DNA of 55,558 bases from positions 1-55,558 of the forward strand of contig NZ_SMKT01000045.1 in NCBI RefSeq assembly GCF_004348735.1. Reading direction: 5' to 3'. Shown here one piece after another: positions 32,721 through 40,011 of the stretch (position 1 is its first letter; each line of letters begins with the position of its first letter). The notes beneath the pieces are model-generated. The model was not told where the DNA came from, searched no databases, and saw nothing but the letters and a program-made list of their open reading frames with translations. The DNA comes from Actinomadura sp. KC06. Lineage in GTDB: Bacteria; Actinomycetota; Actinomycetes; Streptosporangiales; Streptosporangiaceae. The position numbers and the translations under genes were made by a program.

Positions 32721-33452
32721 GTGAACTCCGTGTCCCCTGCCGGCCGCGTCCTGGTGGTCGACGACGACCCGACGGTGGCGGAGGTCGTCGCCCGCTACCT
32801 GGCCCGCGACGGGCACGACGTGGTCTGCGTCGCGGACGGCCCGGCCGCGCTGCGCAGGGCCAGGTCCCTGGACGATCCGCCGGACCTCGTCGTCCTCGAC
32901 CTGATGCTGCCCGGGATGGACGGCCTCGAGGTGTGCCGGCGGCTCCGCGAGACGTCCGCCGTCCCGATCGTGATGCTGACGGCGCTGGGCGCGGAGACCG
33001 ACCGGCTCGTCGGCCTGGAGACGGGCGCGGACGACTACGTCACGAAGCCGTTCAGCCCGCGCGAGCTGGCCCTGCGAGTCCGGTCGGTGCTGCGGCGGGC
33101 GCGCGGGTCGCTCGTCCCGACAGGGCCGTCCGGGCCGCTGCGTGACGGCGACCTGGTCGTGGACGTCAGCGCGCACGAGGCGGGCCTGCGCGGCGAGCGC
33201 CTGTCGCTGACGTCCCGCGAATTCGACCTGCTGGCGTTCCTGCTCCGCCATCCCCGGCAGGCGTTCACCCGCGAGCAGCTGCTCGAACAGGTCTGGGACT
33301 GGACGTTCGGGGACTCGTCCACCGTCACCGTGCACGTCCGGCGGCTCCGCGAGAAGATCGAGGACGATCCGACCGCGCCCCGCCGCATCGTCACCGTCTG
33401 GGGCGTCGGCTACCGCTACGAGCCCGCGGACCGCACCGAGGACGCCGAATGA
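32721..33452 (+). CDS. OmpR-family response regulator
   Basis: A 243-residue two-domain regulator. The receiver domain has VVDDDP, the phosphorylated Asp60 in LVVLDLMLPGMDG, and TKPFSPREL. The winged-helix output domain (about 140–235) has LTSREFDLLAFLLRHPRQAF, TVHVRRLREKIEDDP and VWGVGYRYE. The gene starts with GTG at 32721 behind a leaderless-type promoter and overlaps the histidine kinase gene by four bases (ATGA), so both form one two-component system. The signal and regulon are unknown. Confidence 0.93.
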   Translation: MNSVSPAGRVLVVDDDPTVAEVVARYLARDGHDVVCVADGPAALRRARSLDDPPDLVVLDLMLPGMDGLEVCRRLRETSAVPIVMLTALGAETDRLVGLETGADDYVTKPFSPRELALRVRSVLRRARGSLVPTGPSGPLRDGDLVVDVSAHEAGLRGERLSLTSREFDLLAFLLRHPRQAFTREQLLEQVWDWTFGDSSTVTVHVRRLREKIEDDPTAPRRIVTVWGVGYRYEPADRTEDAE

Positions 33453-34564
33453 TCCCGTTCGAGGATCTCCTCCTGGTGGTCTTCTACGCCGCCCTCGCCG
33501 CGCTCGTCGTCGCGGCCGTCGCGCTCGGCGCCCTGTACGCGCTGCGCGGCCGGTCGGTCGCGACGCAGCTGCTCGTGGTGGGCGCGGCGACCGTGCTGGC
33601 GACCGTCTCCGGCATCCTCGTGATCTCGTTCCTGATGCTGATCAACGACCATGACCGCTCGGTCGTCCTCGCGGTGGTGATGTCCGCCGGGCTGGTCGCG
33701 ATGGGCGTGTCCGTCCTGCTCGGACGCCGCCTCGTCGCCGCGAACCGGACGCTGGTCGAGGCTGTTCGCGCCGACCGATTCCGGCGGCCGCCTGCGCGTC
33801 TGCCCGCCGAGCTGGCCGAGCTGTCGCGGGAGCTGGAGGCCGCCTACGACCGTCTCGCCGCGTCCCACGAGCGGGAGCAGGCCCTGGAGACCAGCCGCCG
33901 CGAGCTGGTCGCCTGGGTGAGCCACGACCTGCGCACGCCGCTCGCCGGGCTGCGCGCGATGGCCGAGGCGCTGGAGGACGAGGTCGTCGCCGACCGCGAC
34001 ACCGTCCACCGGTACCACGGGCGCATCCGCGTCGAGGTGGAGCGGCTCACCGAGATGGTGGACGACCTGTTCGAGCTGTCCCGCATCCACGCCGGGGCGC
34101 TGCGCCTGTCCCGGCAGCGCGTCGGCCTGGCCGACCTGGTCGCCGAGGCGGTCGCGGGCGCGGAGGCGCTGGCCCGCGCGAAGGGCGTCCGGTTGCACGG
34201 CGACGTCCGGGAGGGCCTGCCCGTCCAGGTGGACGCGGGCGAGCTGGGCCGCGCGCTCCGCAACCTCGTCGTCAACGCGATCAGGCACACGCCGAGCGAC
34301 GGCGCCGTCGAGATCATCGGCGAGGTGCGCGGCGACGTGGCCCGGGTGACGGTGGCGGACGCCTGCGGCGGCATCCCGGAGGACGACCTGCCGCGCGTGT
34401 TCGACGTCGCCTTCCGCGGCGAGGCTGCCCGGACGCCGGGCGGTGGCGCGGGGCTCGGGCTCGCCATCGCCCGCGGCATCGTCGAGGCCCACGCGGGCGA
34501 GATCGGCGTCGCCAACGAAGGCCCCGGCTGCCGCTTCGAGGTCCGCCTCCCACTCGTTGTCTGA
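33449..34564 (+). CDS. Membrane sensor histidine kinase
   Basis: A 371-residue kinase. The first 100 residues hold about three membrane helices (FYAALAALVVAAVALGALYAL, LLVVGAATVLATVSGILVIS, VVLAVVMSAGLVAMGVSVLL) with almost no outside domain, so it may sense the membrane itself. The HisKA motif is WVSHDLRTPLAGL (His about 159); the HATPase has LRNLVVNAIRHTPSDG, ADACGGIPEDDL (DxG-like, with Ala-Cys-Gly) and GAGLGLAIARGIV. It is co-translated with the OmpR-type regulator. Its stop is one base from the stop of the convergent asparagine-synthase-like gene. Confidence 0.92.
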   Translation: MIPFEDLLLVVFYAALAALVVAAVALGALYALRGRSVATQLLVVGAATVLATVSGILVISFLMLINDHDRSVVLAVVMSAGLVAMGVSVLLGRRLVAANRTLVEAVRADRFRRPPARLPAELAELSRELEAAYDRLAASHEREQALETSRRELVAWVSHDLRTPLAGLRAMAEALEDEVVADRDTVHRYHGRIRVEVERLTEMVDDLFELSRIHAGALRLSRQRVGLADLVAEAVAGAEALARAKGVRLHGDVREGLPVQVDAGELGRALRNLVVNAIRHTPSDGAVEIIGEVRGDVARVTVADACGGIPEDDLPRVFDVAFRGEAARTPGGGAGLGLAIARGIVEAHAGEIGVANEGPGCRFEVRLPLVV

Positions 34565-34565
34565 G

Positions 34566-36395
34566 TCAGGCGGCCGGGATCGGGACCTCCACCGGGGGCA
34601 GCTTCGGGGCGGGCCCGCGCCACGCACCCGACAGCAGCACGCTGAGCGTGTACACGTGCCAGATCTGCTTCGACCACCGGCGGCCGGTCGTGTCGGCCAG
34701 CACGTCCGCCATCGCCTTCCGGTCGACGAGCTCGAACAGCGTCGCGGGGCCGTCCATGATCTGTTCGGTGAACAGCCGGCGGAACGCCTCGTCGCGGGAC
34801 AGGCGCCAGTTGAACGACGCCGTGCGGCCGCGCGGGGGGAGGGCGGCGCGCGTCCGCCACGCGCGGCGGCCGGCGAGCAGCGGGCGCCGCTCCCGGTCGA
34901 AGCGCCACCGCTTGCCCTCCGGCGGGATCTGGACGAGCGCCGGCGCCAGCTCCCGCAGCAGTAAGAAGAACGGCTCCTCGCTGCGCCGCCACGACGCCGG
35001 CAGGGCCAGCACGTCCCGGATGACCCTGTTGTCGAAGAACGGGTGGTAGTACGGCGAGTTCATCAGCACCGCGCTGTGCGACCCGACGATCCAGCGTCCC
35101 GTCCGGTAGAAGAGGTAGAGCTTGTCCAGGACGTCGAAGCCGTCGCGTTCCGCCCGGTCGGTCCAGCGGGCGTGCTCGGCGGCGGCGAGCGCGTTCGCCG
35201 CCGGCGTCATGATCGGCTCCGCCGCGCGGAAGATCAGCCGGACCCGGGCGAGCAGCCCGTCGGTGCTGATGTCGTCCTGGTCGTACAGGAAGCCGCCGCG
35301 GAACGTCTCCCCGCCCGACCCGGACGTCTGCGGCACGAGGCTGTACGGGCGGTACCTGTTCACCTGCTCGTAGGCCGAGTTCATCCCCTCGCACATGCGG
35401 ACGACGTGATGCGCCCGCCCGAGCGGATGCTGGACGGCCACGGTGTCGCGGCTCGGCTCCGGGACCGTCAGGTTCACGCGGTGCTCGACGCCGAGCGCCG
35501 CCGCGACCCTGCGGCCGAGGATCACGTCCGGTTCGTCCGCGAACCCGTGGGTGGACGCGCTGAACCGCACCCCGGCCGCCGACAGCGCCGCCGCCATCAG
35601 CCTGCTGTCGCGCCCGCCGGACAGCGCCAGCGACACCGCCTCGCGATGCCGCGCCAGCGGCTCTGCCGCGGCAACGAGCGACTCCGCGAGCGGCCGGACG
35701 GCCCTCGCGCGGCCCGCCGCCTCGCGCGGCACCGGCTCGGTCCGCGGCGCCGGCAGCCGGCGGATCACGGTCGGCTCGCCCGGCACGGCCTCGAACACGG
35801 TCGCCGCCGGAAGGGCCGTCACGCCGCGGAACGGGGTGTCGTCGTTGGTGAAGAACCCGTGCCGGACGATCGGGTGCAGCGCCTCCACCGCGAGGTCGGC
35901 GGACGGGTCCGCCAGCCCCGTCTCCAGCGCCCGCGCCACCAGATGGACGAGCAGCGCGCGGGACCCGGCGATCCGGACGCCCCGCGTCTCGGCGTGGTAG
36001 ACGGGGCAGACCCGGGCGATCGCGGTCGCCGCGGTGACGCCGTTGTCGTCGGCCCGGAAGGCGGAGAAGACGCCGCCCAGCTCGGCGGTGACGTCCCCGA
36101 GGTCGTCCTTGGTGAGCAGGGCGTCCGCGTCGTGTTCGGGGTCGGTGAGGTAGCCGCAGTACCCGAGGACGCGGCCCGGCCTGCCGGTGAGGATGCCGGG
36201 CAGCAGCTCGTGCTCGGGCTCGTTGGACCAGCCGAGGAGCGCCGCGCCGCCGCCGGGCGCGGTCCAGGAGGCGGACGACACCGCGTCCGCCGGGACGGGG
36301 AACGCCTCGCCCACGGCGCGGTGCGCGGCCTCGAACAGCAGCGGCGCGAGCCGTTCACGGCCTCGGCGGGCGGACAGAGCGAGATAGACGCGCAC
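34566..36395 (-). CDS. Orphan asparagine-synthase-like protein
   Basis: A 609-residue protein. The second half contains the PP-loop of asparagine synthase-like amidotransferases, SLALSGGRDSRLMAAALSAAG (residue 240 region), where the usual SGGxDS has Arg, and later conserved His/Tyr-rich parts (NSPYYHPFFDNRVIRDVL). The first half has the shape of the class II glutaminase domain but begins VRVYLALSARR, without the catalytic N-terminal Cys. It therefore probably adenylates and condenses a substrate with a different nitrogen donor, as lasso-peptide cyclases and beta-lactam synthetases do. No precursor peptide or biosynthetic neighbours are visible. The GTG at 36395 is preferred over 36401 because GGGGAG ends five bases before it. 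Confidence 0.75.
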   Translation of the reverse strand: MRVYLALSARRGRERLAPLLFEAAHRAVGEAFPVPADAVSSASWTAPGGGAALLGWSNEPEHELLPGILTGRPGRVLGYCGYLTDPEHDADALLTKDDLGDVTAELGGVFSAFRADDNGVTAATAIARVCPVYHAETRGVRIAGSRALLVHLVARALETGLADPSADLAVEALHPIVRHGFFTNDDTPFRGVTALPAATVFEAVPGEPTVIRRLPAPRTEPVPREAAGRARAVRPLAESLVAAAEPLARHREAVSLALSGGRDSRLMAAALSAAGVRFSASTHGFADEPDVILGRRVAAALGVEHRVNLTVPEPSRDTVAVQHPLGRAHHVVRMCEGMNSAYEQVNRYRPYSLVPQTSGSGGETFRGGFLYDQDDISTDGLLARVRLIFRAAEPIMTPAANALAAAEHARWTDRAERDGFDVLDKLYLFYRTGRWIVGSHSAVLMNSPYYHPFFDNRVIRDVLALPASWRRSEEPFFLLLRELAPALVQIPPEGKRWRFDRERRPLLAGRRAWRTRAALPPRGRTASFNWRLSRDEAFRRLFTEQIMDGPATLFELVDRKAMADVLADTTGRRWSKQIWHVYTLSVLLSGAWRGPAPKLPPVEVPIPAA

Positions 36396-36531
36396 GAGCA
36401 CTCCCCACGCGGGCGGGACCCTACGACATCCGGTCCCCTCACCCGGCGGGACGACATCCGCATGACGGTCGCGCGGCCACTCGGTGAACAGATCCCAATT
36501 TCTGCTACACAGAGTGACCGTCGGGTTGCGC

Positions 36532-36891
36532 CTACTGGTCGAGGGTCTCCGCGATCGCGCGGAACGTCGGGCAGGGCCACCGCGACATGCAGGCGCGGCA
36601 CCGCCGGATCGGGCTGCCGGGATCGCTGGTGATGCCGCCGGCCTCCTGCGGGCGGTGCAGGTCGAGCAGCCGGACGCCGAGGTCGGCGAACGCGATGACC
36701 TCTTCGCGGGCGCCGGACAGGAAGGCGATGTCCTCGCGGGACAGGCGCGTCTTGATGGGGACGAAGCCGCCCTTGTTCACCAGCCGGCTCAGATACTGGG
36801 TGGACGAACGCCACGAGCTGGACTTCGCCGAACGCGCCCGGATCGTCTCCAGGCGTTCGCGCAGCCGGGTCTCCCTCGGATCCGCCTTCAT
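36532..36891 (-). CDS. Small protein with C-terminal CxxC…C motif
   Basis: A 119-residue protein, basic at the N-terminus (MKADPRETRLRERLETIRAR), with NKGGFVPIKTRLSREDIAFL and EEVIAFADLGVRLLDLHRP in the middle, and ending CRACMSRWPCPTFRAIAETL (Cys98, 101, 107). The CxxC…WPCPT ending recurs in actinobacterial proteins of unknown function and might bind zinc. The ATG at 36891 follows GAGGGGG at nine bases; another in-frame ATG lies at 36912. It is divergent from the STAS gene. Confidence 0.65.
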   Translation of the reverse strand: MKADPRETRLRERLETIRARSAKSSSWRSSTQYLSRLVNKGGFVPIKTRLSREDIAFLSGAREEVIAFADLGVRLLDLHRPQEAGGITSDPGSPIRRCRACMSRWPCPTFRAIAETLDQ

Positions 36892-37133
36892 GCGGCGCAC
36901 CCCCTCACGCATGTGCCCCTGACGCCGTTGCACTCGTCCAGCCTCTCCTACTCCCGGGCTCCGCGAGATGGGAACCGCCGAGTTCGCCCAGAGCGGGGCT
37001 CCGGCCCGGACCGATGGCGAAATCGCAATATCACGGTGCGTAGTTCTCAAAGCGTACGGGACTGCCCGAGCGGCGACACGCCCGCCCCGCAGGGGACTTG
37101 GCGAACTGTCTGGTCCGCGGGCCGTTCCCGAGA

Positions 37134-37139
37134 TAGTGT
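37134..37139 (+). promoter_or_regulatory. -10 hexamer for a leaderless STAS mRNA
   Basis: TAGTGT ends seven bases before the GTG at 37147. No ribosome binding site is seen. Confidence 0.55.
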
Positions 37140-37146
37140 GCCGGAC

Positions 37147-37482
37147 GTGGAGCTAAACGTCTCGACCGCGTCTCAGGAGGGTCACGCCGTCGTCACGGCG
37201 ACCGGTGAACTCGACCTCTACACCGCGCCCAGGCTGCAGGCGGCCCTCGCGGGCCTCCTGCGCGAACAGGTCGACCGTATCGTGGTCGACCTCAGCGGCG
37301 TCGAGTTCTGCGACTCGACCGGCATGAACGTGCTGCTCGCTGCAATGAAGCGGCTCAAGGAACAGGGCGGCTCGCTCGAACTCGCCGCCCCGCGCCCGGC
37401 CGTCCGGCGCATCCTGCAGGTCACCGGGCTCGACACGGTCTTCACCGTGAACGACGCCGCACCCGCCATGGACGCGGGCTGA
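37147..37482 (+). CDS. STAS-domain anti-sigma factor antagonist
   Basis: A 111-residue single STAS domain: GHAVVTATGELDLYTAPRLQ, DRIVVDLSGVEFCDSTGMNV and the loop serine Ser57, the usual phosphorylation site in the DSTGM motif. Such proteins (SpoIIAA/RsbV/BldG type) release a sigma factor by binding its anti-sigma kinase when unphosphorylated. The RsbW-like ATPase at 22.5 kb is a possible partner but is not linked. The GTG at 37147 opens VELNVSTASQEG; a GTG at 37138 would overlap the -10 element. The 235 bp downstream, to the next gene, hold nothing I recognise apart from a promoter at the end. Confidence 0.9.
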   Translation: MELNVSTASQEGHAVVTATGELDLYTAPRLQAALAGLLREQVDRIVVDLSGVEFCDSTGMNVLLAAMKRLKEQGGSLELAAPRPAVRRILQVTGLDTVFTVNDAAPAMDAG

Positions 37483-37704
37483 AACCGCCCCGCCTCCGAC
37501 GCACCCCGCCTATCCCGCCATCCCGCCTAATTCACCCCGCCGATCCGCTCCTCCGCCCGGCCTGACCCCCGCCCAGTCGTCCGGCGAGCGAGCGTCCGAC
37601 CGCCGATCGTCCCTCCGGTTAACGCCGGGGGGCGTCCGCCATGCCTGCGGGTAACGGGTTGAACCGTTCCCCGCCGCGACACCCGCCGCACCGCCGACCC
37701 CGAC

Positions 37705-37710
37705 TACGAT
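37705..37710 (+). promoter_or_regulatory. -10 hexamer for a leaderless glycosyltransferase mRNA
   Basis: TACGAT ends seven bases before the ATG at 37718, without a ribosome binding site between them. Confidence 0.55.
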
Positions 37711-37717
37711 CGCCGAT

Positions 37718-38470
37718 ATGCAGGACCTAGCGGTGATCATCCCGGCCAAGGACGAAGCCGACCGCATCGCGGCCACCGTCAAGGCCGCGCACGAACTCCC
37801 CGGCGCGGGCCTCGTCGTCGTGGTCGACGACGGCTCCTCCGACGGGACGGGGCGCGCCGCCCGCGAGGCCGGGGCGCGGGTCGTCCGGCACAGCCGCAAC
37901 CGCGGCAAGGGCGCCGCGATGGAGAGCGGCGCCGAGGCCGTCCGGCTGCTCGACGAGGGCCGCGACCGGCCCCGCCACCTGCTCTTCCTCGACGCCGACC
38001 TCGCCGATACCGCCCGGGAGGCCGCGCCCCTCGCCGAACCCGTCCTGGCCGGCGACGCCGACATGACCATCGCCGTGTTCACCACCACGGTGAAGCTCGG
38101 CGGGCACGGGTTCGTCGTCCGGCTGTCCCGCGACGGGATCCGCCGCGCCACCGGCTGGGAGGCCACCGCGCCGCTCAACGGGCAGCGCTGCCTGACGCGC
38201 GCCGCGTTCGACGCCGCGCTGCCCCTCGCCGCCGGGTTCGGCGTCGAGACCGCGCTCACCATCGACCTGCTCCGCCAGGGTTTCCGCGTCACGGAGGTCG
38301 AGGTCCCGCTCGCGCACCGCGCCACCGGCACCGACTGGCGGGCCCAGCTGCACCGCGCCCGGCAGTTCCGGGACGTGGCCAGAGCGCTCGCCGTCCGCGA
38401 CCCGGCGGCCACCACGGTGACCCGGCGGGTGACGCGACGCCTGGACGGCCTGCGCGGCAGCCGCCCGTGA
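37718..38470 (+). CDS. Family 2 glycosyltransferase, polyprenol-phosphate-sugar synthase type
   Basis: A 250-residue soluble GT-A enzyme: LAVIIPAKDEADRIAATVKA, VVVDDGSSDGT (nucleotide-sugar binding), NRGKGAAMESG and the metal-binding LFLDADLAD. The size and the RNRGKGAA motif resemble dolichol/polyprenol-phosphate mannose or glucose synthases. It overlaps the next gene, a polytopic mannosyltransferase-like protein that would use such a lipid-linked sugar donor (GTGA overlap at 38467). Together they suggest synthesis of a polyprenol-phosphate sugar and its use for a cell-wall glycan. Confidence 0.85.
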   Translation: MQDLAVIIPAKDEADRIAATVKAAHELPGAGLVVVVDDGSSDGTGRAAREAGARVVRHSRNRGKGAAMESGAEAVRLLDEGRDRPRHLLFLDADLADTAREAAPLAEPVLAGDADMTIAVFTTTVKLGGHGFVVRLSRDGIRRATGWEATAPLNGQRCLTRAAFDAALPLAAGFGVETALTIDLLRQGFRVTEVEVPLAHRATGTDWRAQLHRARQFRDVARALAVRDPAATTVTRRVTRRLDGLRGSRP

Positions 38471-40011
38471 CCCGACTCGGAACGGGCGGGCCTGGCCGGA
38501 TCGGGCTGGGCCGGATCGGGCTCGGCGGCATCGGGCTCAGCCTGGCGTGCTTCCTCACCACCGCCCTGCTGGGCCCGTCCGTGTTCCAGCCCGCGCTGGG
38601 CGGCCCGCCCGCCGAGCCGCCCTACTCGCTTGACGTCGACCCGTCGCCGTACCTGGTGATCGGTCTCGTCGTCGCGGGCGTCGTCGCGGGCGCGGCCGGG
38701 CTCGGCATGTGCTTCGTCGCCGTCCGGAGGGGCTGGCGGGTCGGGGCGCGGCCGCTGGTGATCGCCGGGCTGCTCGCCGCCGTCGCGTTCATGGCGATGC
38801 CGCCCGTCGGGTCCACCGACCACCTCAACTACGCCTCCTACGGGCGGATGGCGGCGACCGGCCACGACCCGTACGCCACCCGCGCCGTCGACCTGCCGAA
38901 GGACCCCGTCGCCGGGGCGCCCGAGGAATGGCGCACGACGCCGTCGGTGTACGGGCCGATCGCCACCGGCGAGCAGGCGTTCGCCGCGTGGGTCGGCAGC
39001 GGGTCCGTGCGGCTGACCGTGTTCGTCCTGTCGGTCGTGAACACGCTCGCGTTCGCGATCACCGCACTGATCCTCTACCGGACGTCCAAGACCGAGGAAC
39101 GGCGGCTCCGCACCGCGCTGCTGTGGACGTGCAACCCGCTCGTCCTGTTCCACCTGGTCTCGGGTGCGCACAACGACGTCCTCGCGATCGCGCCGATGGT
39201 CGCCGCGCTCGCCGTCTTCAGCGGACAGGCGCGTCCCGGCTGGGTGCGGGCGCTCGGCGCGGGCATGCTCGCCGGCGCGGGGGCGGCGATCAAGGTGCCG
39301 GCGGCGCTCGTCGGCGGCGGCCCCGCCTGGACGCTGCTCCGCGAGGCGTGGACGGAACGCCGCTGGCGCTCGATCGGCGGCCTCGCCGCGCTGTTCGGCG
39401 GCGCCGCGGCCGTCACCGCGATCTCCTACGCGCTCGCCGGGCCGCACGCCCTCGACCAGGTGCGGGAGGCGAGCGACATGGTCTCGTTCGCCACCCCGTG
39501 GCATCTCGTCGACGAGTTCCTCGGCCGCGGCTCGCAGCGCACCATCATCAAGACGGGCGCCGTCCTGGTCGGGCTCGCGCTGTTCGCGATGCTCGTCCGC
39601 GTCCTGCCCACCGACGACACGAAGCCCGGGGAGCCGCTCTCACGGGACGCGGAGAACCGCAGGGTCGCGGCCGCGTTCGTCCTCGCCTGGCTCCTCGCCG
39701 CCCCCTACGCGCTGCCCTGGTACGACGGCTTCGGCTGGGCGGTGCTGGCCCTGCTGCCCTGGACGCGGGTCGACTGGATCCTCCTCGCCCACACCACGGC
39801 CCTCAGCCTCGCCTACCTCCCGGCCCGCGCCCCGGCCCGCATCAAGCTCCCCGACGACCTGTCCTGGCTGTTCACCGTCGTTCGGCCGACCGTGGTCCCG
39901 TGGACGCTGCTCGCGATTCTGACCGCGCTGGTGGTTCAGAGTCTTCGTTCCACAAGTCGATCTCCAGCGACCGGACGCCCGCGGCGAGCATCAGCGGAGT
40001 CGACAGGCTGA
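38467..40011 (+). CDS. MptB-like polyprenol-phosphate-mannose-dependent glycosyltransferase
   Basis: A 514-residue protein with about 12 membrane helices. It has features of the GT-C alpha-1,6-mannosyltransferase family (MptA/MptB): an early outside-loop acidic motif (GSTDHLNYASYGRMAATGHD, with PYA), YGPIATGEQAF, CNPLVLFHLVSGAHNDVLAI and AGAGAAIKVPAALVGG. The GTG start overlaps the GT2 stop. The last 46 codons overlap, on the opposite strand, the 3' end of the convergent phosphatase-fold membrane protein, an unusual 140-bp coding overlap; the hydrophilic tail after LTALVVQSL may be a recent extension. Sugar specificity is inference. Confidence 0.82.
   Translation: MTRLGTGGPGRIGLGRIGLGGIGLSLACFLTTALLGPSVFQPALGGPPAEPPYSLDVDPSPYLVIGLVVAGVVAGAAGLGMCFVAVRRGWRVGARPLVIAGLLAAVAFMAMPPVGSTDHLNYASYGRMAATGHDPYATRAVDLPKDPVAGAPEEWRTTPSVYGPIATGEQAFAAWVGSGSVRLTVFVLSVVNTLAFAITALILYRTSKTEERRLRTALLWTCNPLVLFHLVSGAHNDVLAIAPMVAALAVFSGQARPGWVRALGAGMLAGAGAAIKVPAALVGGGPAWTLLREAWTERRWRSIGGLAALFGGAAAVTAISYALAGPHALDQVREASDMVSFATPWHLVDEFLGRGSQRTIIKTGAVLVGLALFAMLVRVLPTDDTKPGEPLSRDAENRRVAAAFVLAWLLAAPYALPWYDGFGWAVLALLPWTRVDWILLAHTTALSLAYLPARAPARIKLPDDLSWLFTVVRPTVVPWTLLAILTALVVQSLRSTSRSPATGRPRRASAESTG

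Noticed and set aside
36397..36531. Hidden gene between the asparagine-synthase-like and Cys-motif genes
   Set aside because: The 135 bp hold no frame with a start and ribosome binding site and probably contain only the promoter.
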